A DNA stretch of 31,688 bases from an uncultured Erysipelotrichales bacterium (GTDB lineage Bacteria > Bacillota_I > Bacilli_A > Erysipelotrichales > Coprobacillaceae), in contig CAJUJC010000004.1 in the NCBI GenBank assembly GCA_910586805.1, forward strand, positions 1 to 31,688, given 5' to 3'. Positions within the stretch are counted from its first letter, which is position 1. Every line of letters begins with the position of its first letter. This document shows, piece by piece, positions 21,494-30,839 of the stretch. Both the position numbers and the translations under genes were made by a program. The notes under the pieces were generated by a model. It was not told where the DNA came from and did no database searches. It was given only the letters and a program-made list of their open reading frames with translations.

Positions 21494-24400
21494 TTAATGA
21501 ATGAACTTCTTTTTCTTTTTTCTTGTTAGAACAATACCACCTATTGATAAAACGAGTAATCCAGTAATAGCAATGATAGAAGTTTGATCATTTGTTTTTA
21601 CATTTGGTTTACTTGTAGAAGTATTTGAATCATCAATATCAATAGTTGCTTTTGCACACAAAATTGTCATTTCTTTTTCTACAATTGGAGAATCATTACA
21701 ATCAAAATGAATAATATGCTTTTGCATATCATTTCCCTCTAAAATATACTCTAAAGGCGAAATTATTTTTCCATTTTCAAACACAGCGATTTCATATAAA
21801 TCAGTAGATGCTTTTCCTTTAGAATCTGTTATTAAGGTTTCTAACACTTTTCCATTTTTATCTTTTAAAACATACTTAACATTTGTAATGAATTCATTTG
21901 TTTGTTTATCCTTAACAGTTATATGAACTCTCCCCATAATATGTTTATTAGAAACAGTAAACTGTTGTAATTGAACTGTGTTTTTGATATAAACTTTGAC
22001 ATCATCTGCTTTTACATATCCTTGTGGCACCTTTGTTTGTGTTAGAATATAAGAAGTATTTGTCTTTAATCCACTTATTTTGTGTTTTTCTTTCGTTGTT
22101 GTCCATTGATCAACAATATTTCCACTTTCATCTTTTAATACAAATTCGGAACCAACAATCACATCATTTGTCAATTCATCATTGTTATTAAATTGAACAT
22201 CAGTTTCTTGAACATAATCATGATTATTAAGAGTTGATAATAAGACAACTCCTCCACCAGGAACCTCAACATTAATTCCTTTATTTAAATTGACATTATT
22301 CCAAACTTTATCAACAATTGGATAACCATAATCATCAACAGCTCTATTATTTTCAAAATAATTATATTGCATTATTTTTCTAGAAGATTCATTTCCATTA
22401 TCCTTAATAGTCACTTTTTTATCTATACGTGAATCATTCACAAGCATATATGTTATATGACCATTAGGCATTTTCATACCAACAGTCCTTAAACCATCAA
22501 TATGAGTAGTTGCTGTTGAATTAATAATTTGACAATGGCGTGGGAATAGATGAGTCATTAATGACCATATATAGAAATGTGGTCTTATATTTTCTTCTTC
22601 TGGTTGATTAAAAACACGTCCACCTATTGAATTCCAAAATCCCCATTGTTTTAATGAACGAATATCACTTAATGGAAAACCATTATCTTGATTATGCATT
22701 GCATCATCTAAATCCCAGATAGCTACACCTGATAAACCACCACGTAAAACTTGTGTAGCAGCATCAGCCATAATTGTCCCATAACAAAATTCTCTTATAT
22801 ATTTTTGATTATCTCCATTAATTTTTCCTGTTGTCATTCCTATTTCTGTCATATAGAAATCTTTACCAGTCACTGCTCTTCTTTGCTCACCAACAAATTT
22901 TTCTATATATCCTGATGTAACTTCTTCATAAGAAGGATACATATGAACGTCCCATAATCCTATTGTTTTATTCATTTCAGGATCATTTTCAATATTTTTT
23001 AACCACTCATGTTGTGTATCCCATACTGTATCTGGTCCAATAATTGTTACTTTATCATCAATACCAATTTTCTTAAATTCCTTATGTAAATTTTTAATAC
23101 CCTTTTGCCATAAATCATAATCTCCACAATACGACCAATCACTATTGGCTTCATTAACTAAATTAAAATACTTAATACATGTATATCCTTTTTCGTTAAT
23201 TAAATAGTCCATTAAACCTGCAATCATTTCTGCCCATGCTGGATTATCACATGTTACACCTTTAAATGCACCTCCTAATTTACCAGGAGCTTCCCATTCA
23301 CCAAATACTGTTTCAATTTGACGATCTTCTAAATAATCCAATTCTTTGATAAGTGGTTTCATATTTTTACTATTAAAATCAAAAATAGGTTTTCCAGTTT
23401 CATCTAACCCTTTGCAATATGTTGTTGCATAAATCATGCATCTCACAAATGAAGGATTAAGATAATCCACTCTTTCTGTAACTCTTTGCCATTCATCTTC
23501 TGTTAAACTGCGTTCTTGATAAGGATCCCATTGAACCCCAAAACCTTTAAAATCATTTGTAATTACATCATTCATATCAAAACACACTGTTGTTTCTGGA
23601 ACTTGGGATTGCTCTACATCTCCAACTCTATCAAGTTTAATATTATCTAAATAAAGTTCTTTTCCAACCAAACTTCCTTCATATGGTTTTCCCAAATCAA
23701 AACGTATTGTTAAATCTTCATTTGTTTTAATAAGTTCTTCAATAAGAATATCAAAATCAAAACTATATGTTTTCATTTCATTTGTTTTCGTTAATTGAAG
23801 TGTTATTGGTTGTCCATTTTCATCACATAAATATCTTGTTGCTTTTCCATTGATTAAATCTGTACTTTCAACACTAAAATATAACTGTGTATCATTGTCA
23901 ACATTAGAACCAATATCAAAAGATACTCTATACTTTCCACTTGCTACTGATACATTATCTTGAACAAACTTACTATCCCAAAAATCATTTCCTTGACTTT
24001 GATCAAATGATAAAATGGCTTTTCCATCTCTTACTTCAGCTTTAAGATTTGTTCCATTACTATTTGAAATCTTCCAACCTGCTAAATCATCATCAAATGT
24101 CCCATTAACAATATAAGTATCATTGAAATCAGCAATTTCCTTAAATTCAATTTGACTCCACTTTAACTTAGCATTTGTCATATCAGTATTTCCATCACCA
24201 CTGCTTATAAAAAACACTAAATTCTGTTTATCATTATCTGCTTGTAAAAAATTAAATTTAAAGACATTATCACCTTTATTTAACTTTAATATACTTCTTT
24301 TTATTGTTTTTTTATTATAATCTTGCATACTTTCTAAATCAAAACTAATGATTCCCTCTTGACTAGAATCAATATGAAAACTTAACTCATATCTTTTTTT

Positions 24401-25069
24401 CTTTTCTAATTGAATATTTCTTTTTTTCAAAGATAAATCCCAAAATGATTGATTAACTTTATTAATTTCTACACTTATTTCATTATCTGTACCAGATAAA
24501 GTTCCCTTTGTATCACCTTGCTCATCTAATAAATAATCATCAATTTTTTGTACTGGTGCCTCAATCAAAGAAATATTTTTATAAGTAAATGTACGTTCAA
24601 CATTTTCACTATATCCTAAAGAAAAAGCAATTTGATTTTTCATTCCCACATTTTTAGTAAACTCGAATGTATATGATTGAAATTCATTTGTGAGATGAAT
24701 ATATTCTTCAAGATTTTTCTCCCAATTAGGATCCTGATTTTCAATTGTAATTCTTGTCGTATTTGATTCATCACTATCTGCCTTAGCTTCAAATGATAAA
24801 ATATACTTCACACCATCTTTTAAATCAAGATTTTGTTGGTTAATTCCTAATTCCCAAGGATTTGCATTAGCCTTTTCAACAGTAAACTCCATTCCTTCTG
24901 ATGTTATGTCTACTTTCCCAGCAGTATCATCCTTATGATTAATATACCATGGCTCTGTAACACCTGTAGAAAAATCACCATTTAATATTAAGTTATCAAT
25001 AGCATAGACTTTGGTACACAAACCTAAACACATTGATAAACTTAACAACATTGTCAAAATCTTTTTCAT
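21494..25069 (-). CDS. Large secreted clan GH-A-like glycosidase with carbohydrate-binding and SpaA/Cna-B-like modules
   Basis: A 1191-residue surface enzyme. Order: signal peptide 1-23 (cleavage after VYA); beta-sandwich modules of CBM4/9 type, the first starting LILNGDFSTG near 26 and another starting YIVNGTFDDDLAGW near 318; a TIM-barrel catalytic region about 490-910; and two SpaA/Cna-B-like beta modules about 955-1150. A C-terminal hydrophobic helix and the basic tail RKKKKKFIH end the protein. The likely acid/base is Glu640 (NLVNEAN) and the nucleophile Glu742 (YMTEIGM), about 100 residues apart as in GH5/GH30/GH39. The exact family and substrate are unknown; a host or plant glycan is plausible. 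The sorting motif is not canonical LPXTG but KPNVKTND. GGAGGG precedes the ATG. Confidence 0.88.
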   Translation of the reverse strand: MKKILTMLLSLSMCLGLCTKVYAIDNLILNGDFSTGVTEPWYINHKDDTAGKVDITSEGMEFTVEKANANPWELGINQQNLDLKDGVKYILSFEAKADSDESNTTRITIENQDPNWEKNLEEYIHLTNEFQSYTFEFTKNVGMKNQIAFSLGYSENVERTFTYKNISLIEAPVQKIDDYLLDEQGDTKGTLSGTDNEISVEINKVNQSFWDLSLKKRNIQLEKKKRYELSFHIDSSQEGIISFDLESMQDYNKKTIKRSILKLNKGDNVFKFNFLQADNDKQNLVFFISSGDGNTDMTNAKLKWSQIEFKEIADFNDTYIVNGTFDDDLAGWKISNSNGTNLKAEVRDGKAILSFDQSQGNDFWDSKFVQDNVSVASGKYRVSFDIGSNVDNDTQLYFSVESTDLINGKATRYLCDENGQPITLQLTKTNEMKTYSFDFDILIEELIKTNEDLTIRFDLGKPYEGSLVGKELYLDNIKLDRVGDVEQSQVPETTVCFDMNDVITNDFKGFGVQWDPYQERSLTEDEWQRVTERVDYLNPSFVRCMIYATTYCKGLDETGKPIFDFNSKNMKPLIKELDYLEDRQIETVFGEWEAPGKLGGAFKGVTCDNPAWAEMIAGLMDYLINEKGYTCIKYFNLVNEANSDWSYCGDYDLWQKGIKNLHKEFKKIGIDDKVTIIGPDTVWDTQHEWLKNIENDPEMNKTIGLWDVHMYPSYEEVTSGYIEKFVGEQRRAVTGKDFYMTEIGMTTGKINGDNQKYIREFCYGTIMADAATQVLRGGLSGVAIWDLDDAMHNQDNGFPLSDIRSLKQWGFWNSIGGRVFNQPEEENIRPHFYIWSLMTHLFPRHCQIINSTATTHIDGLRTVGMKMPNGHITYMLVNDSRIDKKVTIKDNGNESSRKIMQYNYFENNRAVDDYGYPIVDKVWNNVNLNKGINVEVPGGGVVLLSTLNNHDYVQETDVQFNNNDELTNDVIVGSEFVLKDESGNIVDQWTTTKEKHKISGLKTNTSYILTQTKVPQGYVKADDVKVYIKNTVQLQQFTVSNKHIMGRVHITVKDKQTNEFITNVKYVLKDKNGKVLETLITDSKGKASTDLYEIAVFENGKIISPLEYILEGNDMQKHIIHFDCNDSPIVEKEMTILCAKATIDIDDSNTSTSKPNVKTNDQTSIIAITGLLVLSIGGIVLTRKKKKKFIH

Positions 25070-25093
25070 ATATTTCCCTCCTCTATATTTTCT

Positions 25094-25121
25094 ATATTAT
25101 CACCTTGATAAATATAAGCAA
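25094..25121 (-). promoter_or_regulatory. Possible promoter of the glycosidase gene
   Basis: On the minus strand TTGCTT (25121-25116), 16-bp spacer, TAATAT (25099-25094). The leader would be short. The rest of the 236-base gap to the next gene shows nothing else apart from the upstream terminator. Confidence 0.38.
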
Positions 25122-25261
25122 TATTTATGAAAAGGGTTTCAACAGCATTTCATAATCTCTTCATTTTCGCACTAAAAACTGAAAAGATTTTTCATATTTA
25201 AGAAATTTTATTGAGTATATCAATGAAATAAGAAATCCCTTTTAAGCTATTACTCTAAAAT

Positions 25262-25291
25262 AAAAAAGAGTCAAAACACATTTTTTGCCTC
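25262..25291 (-). terminator. Terminator of the Tim44-like/Mrr-like operon
   Basis: On the minus strand GAGGCAAAA (25291-25283) pairs with TTTTGACTC (25276-25268) with one mismatch, followed by TTTTTT and ATTTT. Confidence 0.65.
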
Positions 25292-25305
25292 TTCAATAAC
25301 ACCTA

Positions 25306-25968
25306 TTAATTTTTCAACTTCCCCATCGCTTCTTCAAAATCATTAAAATACAAATCTCTTATACCTAAATGATCTTCACAAGAAATTAAATCATAAAACT
25401 GTAAATCATCTAAAATATAATAAGCCTTTTCTTTTGTATAACCAAAATGTTCTATCAATAAATCATTAGAAGCATATCCTTCTTCTTCCAACAAATGAAT
25501 AATATGCTCATAAGGATGTTTTCTTTCAACTTCTTTATGTTGAAAGAAAGAATAAAACTTTGCCTTTCTTTTCAAACTCTTTAAATCATCACCATCCCAT
25601 AACACAACATCATTAGATTGTGCTAAAGCAATTGCTTGCCTTGTATATGTTTGATTCGTAATCACAACCGGAATATCATAACCATAATACTCACAACCTG
25701 CATAAACCTGTTGAATAGCAGCAACACCTACTGGTTTACTATAGTACTTACATTGAAATGCATATGTTTTCTTCTTTTTCTTAGCAAGAATATCAATTCC
25801 ATAATCATGACTTTTCTTTGTTAATGTGACATCTTTAAAACCATTCTTTTTAAGTAACTTATAAACATGTTCTTCAAATTCAATACCACTCATTTCTCTA
25901 TGAAAAAATCTATATAAATTTCTTATGAAATAATAAGGAATCTTTATAATAAATATAATTATTTTCAT
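25306..25968 (-). CDS. Membrane-anchored Mrr-type restriction endonuclease with FtsK-gamma-like C-terminus
   Basis: A 220-residue protein. A hydrophobic, basic-flanked N-terminal helix at 1-22 is likely a membrane anchor. A PD-(D/E)xK nuclease core of the Mrr family follows: GIEFEEHVYKLLKKNGF (28-44), DYGIDILA with Asp59, FQCKYY with Gln72-x-Lys74, and VVITNQTYTRQAIALA. Residues about 152-197 (HPYEHIIHLLEEEGYASNDL, GYTKEKAYYILDDLQ) resemble the winged-helix gamma domain of FtsK that reads KOPS sites. The core residues suggest an active nuclease. Its ATG overlaps the stop of the Tim44-like gene (ATGA). It may be a defence or DNA-quality factor acting at the membrane. Confidence 0.82.
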   Translation of the reverse strand: MKIIIFIIKIPYYFIRNLYRFFHREMSGIEFEEHVYKLLKKNGFKDVTLTKKSHDYGIDILAKKKKKTYAFQCKYYSKPVGVAAIQQVYAGCEYYGYDIPVVITNQTYTRQAIALAQSNDVVLWDGDDLKSLKRKAKFYSFFQHKEVERKHPYEHIIHLLEEEGYASNDLLIEHFGYTKEKAYYILDDLQFYDLISCEDHLGIRDLYFNDFEEAMGKLKN

Positions 25969-26642
25969 CCAATCAAATCCATTTCATCTTCTTGTAATAC
26001 TTCATCTAATAAAATACGATTGCCATATCTTACAAACTTCCAATATTCCTTAAAACTTTCATAATCAACACTTATGACTTCTCCATTTTGTTCGATAGAA
26101 TCTTTCATCTTTCCTTTAATCATAACCCAGAAATAATCTTTTGTATTATCTAAATCATCATGCACTTCAATAATACTTTTATTCAATAATTGTATATTTT
26201 CTAACACATTTTTTTCATTCCTTAATTGTTGAAAAGTAATCTTAGATTTCCACTTTTCATATAAATCTTGTGTTAAATAGTAAGATAAAGTTGTTAAATC
26301 TTGATGAGTCCATGCATTTTGAATAGCAAAATATGAGTCTTTAACTTTTTCAATGAGTTCATCTTCAACCCAAAACAAATCATAAGCACTTGCCTCATCC
26401 AAAGCCTTTTTGGATTCAATTCTCTTTTTTATAATCTTTGTCATAGAAAACACACTGATTCCAATACCAGAAACAACCGCAACAATTGTTGAAATAGGTG
26501 AAGCACTTGTTGCATGTCCATAATGTCTTCTTGTACTTCCACCTCTACTTCCTCCACTACTATGTCCACCACCTGCACGTGCGGATACTGGAACAAGCAC
26601 CAAAACAAAAACAATAAAAAAAATACATATATATTTCTTCAA
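25965..26642 (-). CDS. Secreted/membrane Tim44-like domain protein
   Basis: A 225-residue protein starting at a TTG. An N-terminal signal-like helix (YICIFFIVFVLVLVPVSARA) is followed by a Gly/Ser/His-rich stretch (GGGHSSGGSRGGSTRRHYGH) and a second hydrophobic helix at about 46-65. A ~150-residue Tim44/MRPL45-like alpha+beta domain then follows (SYFAIQNAWTHQDLTTLSYYLTQDLYEKW...). Bacterial Tim44-like proteins are membrane-associated with poorly known roles. The TTG at 26642 is preferred because AAGGAAG (26651-26657) is 8 bases upstream and a signal peptide results; the ATG at 26666 has no site. It is translationally coupled to the Mrr-like nuclease. Confidence 0.78.
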   Translation of the reverse strand: MKKYICIFFIVFVLVLVPVSARAGGGHSSGGSRGGSTRRHYGHATSASPISTIVAVVSGIGISVFSMTKIIKKRIESKKALDEASAYDLFWVEDELIEKVKDSYFAIQNAWTHQDLTTLSYYLTQDLYEKWKSKITFQQLRNEKNVLENIQLLNKSIIEVHDDLDNTKDYFWVMIKGKMKDSIEQNGEVISVDYESFKEYWKFVRYGNRILLDEVLQEDEMDLIG

Positions 26643-26664
26643 AACAATCACTTCCTTGCTTTCC

Positions 26665-26693
26665 ATTATAAACTGTTATTTACAAAATGAAAA
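26665..26693 (-). promoter_or_regulatory. Promoter of the Tim44-like/Mrr-like operon
   Basis: On the minus strand TTTTCA (26693-26688), 17-bp spacer, perfect TATAAT (26670-26665). It overlaps the divergent ABC-F promoter, so the two may interfere. Confidence 0.55.
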
Positions 26694-26706
26694 GAGATGT
26701 TACAAT
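26679..26706 (+). promoter_or_regulatory. Promoter of the ABC-F gene
   Basis: TTTACA (26679-26684), 16-bp spacer, TACAAT (26701-26706), with AGGAG before the ATG at 26729. Confidence 0.6.
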
Positions 26707-26728
26707 ATAACAAAAGGAGATTTGATAT

Positions 26729-28447
26729 ATGCTTATAACTGCTTCACATATTACCAAGTATAATCAAAATAAATGTATATTAAATGATGTTTCTTTCACT
26801 ATACATGAACATGATAAAATTGCATTAATAGGAATTAATGGAACTGGAAAATCTACATTATTGAAAATACTTGCAAATATCACGGATGTAGAAGGATCTA
26901 TTCTTAGAAAAAAAGATTTGACTGTTGGGTATTTACCACAAAATCCTGATTTTCAAAACCATTTAACAGTTTTAGAACAAGTCTACAAATACTTAGATCC
27001 TAAAACTCCTGATTATGAAATTAAAAGCCTATTACATAAGTTTAAAATTACTGATTTTGATCAAAAAATAGAAACGTTATCAGGTGGGCAACAAAAAAGA
27101 ATAGCTCTTGCTATTACACTATTAAAACCATGTGATTTATTATTATTAGATGAACCAACGAACCATCTTGATAATGAAATGATAGACTATTTAGAAAAAT
27201 ATTTAATGAAATTTAATAAAGCCTTATTTATGGTCACTCATGATCGTTATTTTTTAGAACGTATCACAAATCAGATTTATGAATTGGATAGACAACATAT
27301 CTATACATATGAAGCCAATTATTCTTCTTTCCTTATTCAAAAAGCTGAACGTGAAGAAGTGATGCTTGCTACTGAAAGAAAAAGAAAGCTATTCTTAAAA
27401 AAAGAATTAGAATGGGTGCGTGCAGGTGTTCAAGCACGTACTACAAAAAGTAAAGATAGATTACAAAGATTTGAAGAACTTAGTCATCAAAAAGATATTC
27501 AAACAATTAAGAATATTGAAATGATTCATACATCATCAAGACTTGGTAAAAAAACAATAGAACTTAATCATATTTCTATGGCTTACGACCAACCACTCTT
27601 TTATCCTTTTTCTTATCTCTTTAAGCAATATGATAGAATAGGTATTATTGGAATGAATGGTTGTGGAAAATCTACATTATTAAACATTATTGCAGGCTTA
27701 GTGACACCTTCATCAGGAGAAGTTATTATTGGTGACACTGTTAAGTTAGGTTATTTTAAACAAGGACATGGTGATATGAATCCCAATCTAAGAGTGATTG
27801 ACTATATCAAAGAAACTGCTCAAGTTTTAAAAACAGATGAAGGGTCTTTATCTGCCAAACAAATGTGTGAGAAATTTTTATTTGATACTGAACTTCAATA
27901 CACAACAATATCAAGATTATCAGGTGGAGAAAAACGTCGTTTGTATTTATTAAAAGTTTTAATGGAAGGAAACAATGTTTTATTGTTAGATGAACCTACT
28001 AATGATTTAGACATTATGACATTGCAAATTTTAGAAGATTATTTAGATACATTTCCTGGTATTGTTATAACTGTATCCCATGATCGTTATTTTTTAGATA
28101 GAATATGTACTGGACTTCTTGTATTTAAAGATAAAACAATAACTTATCATAATGGTGGTTATAGTGAGAGTATTGATATTACACCTACTAAGGAAAAACA
28201 AGTCAAACAAAAAACTTATCAAAAAGAAAGAAAAGTTAAATTAACATGGAATGAAAAAAAAGAACTTACTCAATTAGAAGAAACGATTCCTTTATTAGAA
28301 GAAAAGATAAAAGATATTGATTTACAATTAAATGATGTTACAGATTTTTTAACTATTCAAGAATTGGTTCAACAAAGAGATCAATTATCTTATCAACTTG
28401 ATGAATCAAGTATAAGATGGTTAGAATTATTAGAAAAAGAAGCATAG
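26729..28447 (+). CDS. ABC-F family ATPase (Uup/YfmR-like)
   Basis: A 572-residue cytoplasmic protein with two ATP-binding cassettes and no membrane domain. Walker A motifs are GINGTGKST (35-43) and GMNGCGKST. Signatures are LSGGQQKR and LSGGEKRR, and Walker B motifs are LLLLDEPTNHLD and VLLLDEPTNDLD. The inter-domain linker contains the ABC-F arm (EREEVMLATERKRK...). The C-terminal ~75 residues form the coiled-coil found in Uup-type proteins (LTQLEETIPLLEEKIKDID). ABC-F proteins act on the ribosomal E site to relieve stalled translation. The C-terminal coil favours a housekeeping Uup/YfmR role over an antibiotic-resistance type. It has its own promoter and a terminator. Confidence 0.92.
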   Translation: MLITASHITKYNQNKCILNDVSFTIHEHDKIALIGINGTGKSTLLKILANITDVEGSILRKKDLTVGYLPQNPDFQNHLTVLEQVYKYLDPKTPDYEIKSLLHKFKITDFDQKIETLSGGQQKRIALAITLLKPCDLLLLDEPTNHLDNEMIDYLEKYLMKFNKALFMVTHDRYFLERITNQIYELDRQHIYTYEANYSSFLIQKAEREEVMLATERKRKLFLKKELEWVRAGVQARTTKSKDRLQRFEELSHQKDIQTIKNIEMIHTSSRLGKKTIELNHISMAYDQPLFYPFSYLFKQYDRIGIIGMNGCGKSTLLNIIAGLVTPSSGEVIIGDTVKLGYFKQGHGDMNPNLRVIDYIKETAQVLKTDEGSLSAKQMCEKFLFDTELQYTTISRLSGGEKRRLYLLKVLMEGNNVLLLDEPTNDLDIMTLQILEDYLDTFPGIVITVSHDRYFLDRICTGLLVFKDKTITYHNGGYSESIDITPTKEKQVKQKTYQKERKVKLTWNEKKELTQLEETIPLLEEKIKDIDLQLNDVTDFLTIQELVQQRDQLSYQLDESSIRWLELLEKEA

Positions 28448-28490
28448 AAGTGAGTTAACAAACTCTTTTCTACGCTTTATAATTTTTATA
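28442..28490. terminator. Bidirectional terminator between ABC-F and ABC-2 permease genes
   Basis: A 15-position stem-loop: 28442-28456 pairs with 28461-28475 with two mismatches and a wobble pair, loop AACA. TTTATAATTTTTATA follows on the plus strand. It overlaps both 3' ends. Confidence 0.65.
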
Positions 28491-30839
28491 AATATATTTT
28501 ATTGAAAATATCATAAGTATTAAATACCCTATCAATGAATATAATAGCTGAGTTAGTCCTGATTCCTCAATAGCATAAATACCATTCATAAACAAAGGAT
28601 ATAGACTTATAGCATCTAAAATATGATAATTTCCAAACACCAATAATAATGGCATTAAAAATAATAACGAAGCTATAAAACAAGTTAAAATATTATTTCT
28701 TGTTTTTAATGCAATAACATGTATCATTGTTATCATGCACATAACAGCAAACAATTTTAATAATATGTTTATGAAACATCCCATTCCTATTGAAATAAAT
28801 GATGGGAAATGAGAAAACTGTTCTATTGAAATAATAGATGCTTGAATGGAATGAAAGCCATATGTTTGATGAAATAATAGAAAAATAGGTAACATTGTTA
28901 GTATTATAAAAAGAACATTTAACACAAAAGAAACAATAAATTTATTACAAATAACTTTTCTTCTCCCTTTAACAGTGATGAAAGTTATTCTATTCATCAT
29001 ATTTTGATATTCATATGGAAACATTTGTGATCCTGATATAATGATAAATATACATAAAACAATTGTTGGAATAAGTGTCCATGTATTTTGTAAAAAAACA
29101 TTTTGGTAAGCATATGGAACAATAAATTCACAGTTAGAGTTATGTGTTACTCTTTGATATTGTTCTAAGACATTATCAAAAATTCTTTCTCCTTCTAAAT
29201 TTTGATTAATCATATCTAAAGTTTGATTTGCTTTTTGGCTTGTTATTTCTTTATTTTCTTTCTTTTGCATAATCAACTCTTGTTGTTGATGTAAAGATTC
29301 GTAATATTGTTTTTGTTGTAGAATCCATTGTTCTTTTTCAGGTGTTAATTTTCCTTCTAACTTTTTCATATATTCCATATAGATAATTTCTTCTTGGTTT
29401 CGATATATTGTTATATCATGATATTGATAAATTTGTAATCCAATACATACAACACATAATACCAAAGCTTTCTGAATCCAAAAAGTTTTATAAAATTCTT
29501 GAACTAATAAAGAAGAACTTATTTTATGTCTTTTGAAAGAAAACGGAAATTCAAATATGGAAACAAGCATATTCTTTTTATAATGATAGGTCAGTATACA
29601 CATAATAAATATAAAAATAAATCCTATCATTAAAACAATAAACATTAACCATTGCAAAGATACAGCCTCACCTAAAATATTAATATTTCGATATATTTGA
29701 AATAAAGTTTGTATTTGTAAAAATGAAACAATATTCAAATATTTTAATAAATATAATATGTGTAATGGAGGTATGAATATATATAATACAAATTCTATAC
29801 CTACTAAAATAATGATGATTAATAATGCTAAAATTTTATGTTTCATAACTATTAAAAACCACATCATCAACAATCCTATAAAACTAATAGCTATCCATTT
29901 CATCAAAAAGAAAAGCCATAAAAATTGCCATACATTAATTGCAAATGGACAATAAGAAAAACTCGCTAAAGATTGTATACTTTTAGATAAATGCCCTATT
30001 CCTACTGTCATATTCATATAAAACAATTGTGATAATAACATTATGAACATTAGTATCCCTACAATGAACATAAAAACAACACATTTAAAAAGCATTAATT
30101 TCCATTGTCCATTTATAGTCATTTTTATAATTGAAAATAATTTTTTCTCTTTTTCATCTATAATCATTGAAGAAGCTAATACAAACATACTTATCATTAT
30201 TAATAAGTTTGTTATTGGAAAAGAAAGAGCATCTTGAATTCCTTTTTCATTCTCATAAAGAATATTAACATGATAAAGATTTTGATAATCTTGTGCTGTC
30301 TTTTCTATATTTTTTTGTGAAAAATCATTGTTTTTTTGAAAAATACCAATTTGTGTTATTGTGTTTGCTTTTTCTTGTATTTCCTGAAGATACATAGGAT
30401 ATTGATATAAGATATAAAATTCATTATATATTTTTTCTAAAAAAGCTGCTTCGCTTTCAATAGAATGAGTATAATACGTTTGATGATTTTCTTGATATAA
30501 CTTTTGATATTTTGTTTGAATATCTGGATTTTCATTTTGTAATAAAGTGATTATGTTTTGATTCTCTTGAGAATTTTTTTTGAGTTGCTCGATATTTTCA
30601 ATAATTTGGAATGCGTGATATTTTTGATATTCTTCATAAATATATTGATATCTTTGATGATTGGGAATTTTATTTAATTGTGTTTGTAACTTTAAATATG
30701 CAGAAGTTGGAAACGTGGGATTAAGTTGTTGATCATATATAAAAACACCTAAATTGAATATACAAATAATTATTAAAAAGAGTATTAAATACTTTTTTTG
30801 AAAGATTTTTTGAAACTCATAAAATATCTGAAAAAACAT
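28470..30839 (-). CDS. ABC-2 type exporter permease with two large extracellular loops
   Basis: A 789-residue membrane protein built of two similar halves. Each half begins with a membrane helix (YLILFLIIICIFNLGVFIY near 22-40; ALVLCVVCIGLQIYQ near 460), continues into a Tyr/Gln-rich extracellular helical loop of 120-170 residues, and ends in a cluster of about five membrane helices. This resembles ABC-2/bacitracin-exporter-like permeases of Bacillota, but the substrate is unknown. The start at 30839 is chosen because TTGAGGATG supplies GAGG 9 bases upstream; starts at 30848 and 30854 sit on that site. It overlaps the ATPase gene by 23 bases. Confidence 0.83.
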   Translation of the reverse strand: MFFQIFYEFQKIFQKKYLILFLIIICIFNLGVFIYDQQLNPTFPTSAYLKLQTQLNKIPNHQRYQYIYEEYQKYHAFQIIENIEQLKKNSQENQNIITLLQNENPDIQTKYQKLYQENHQTYYTHSIESEAAFLEKIYNEFYILYQYPMYLQEIQEKANTITQIGIFQKNNDFSQKNIEKTAQDYQNLYHVNILYENEKGIQDALSFPITNLLIMISMFVLASSMIIDEKEKKLFSIIKMTINGQWKLMLFKCVVFMFIVGILMFIMLLSQLFYMNMTVGIGHLSKSIQSLASFSYCPFAINVWQFLWLFFLMKWIAISFIGLLMMWFLIVMKHKILALLIIIILVGIEFVLYIFIPPLHILYLLKYLNIVSFLQIQTLFQIYRNINILGEAVSLQWLMFIVLMIGFIFIFIMCILTYHYKKNMLVSIFEFPFSFKRHKISSSLLVQEFYKTFWIQKALVLCVVCIGLQIYQYHDITIYRNQEEIIYMEYMKKLEGKLTPEKEQWILQQKQYYESLHQQQELIMQKKENKEITSQKANQTLDMINQNLEGERIFDNVLEQYQRVTHNSNCEFIVPYAYQNVFLQNTWTLIPTIVLCIFIIISGSQMFPYEYQNMMNRITFITVKGRRKVICNKFIVSFVLNVLFIILTMLPIFLLFHQTYGFHSIQASIISIEQFSHFPSFISIGMGCFINILLKLFAVMCMITMIHVIALKTRNNILTCFIASLLFLMPLLLVFGNYHILDAISLYPLFMNGIYAIEESGLTQLLYSLIGYLILMIFSIKYIYKNYKA

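Noticed and set aside
26729..28447. Antibiotic-resistance ABC-F (Lsa/Vga type)
   Set aside because: The C-terminal Uup-type coiled coil and lack of a long resistance-type linker favour a housekeeping role; not provable from sequence alone.
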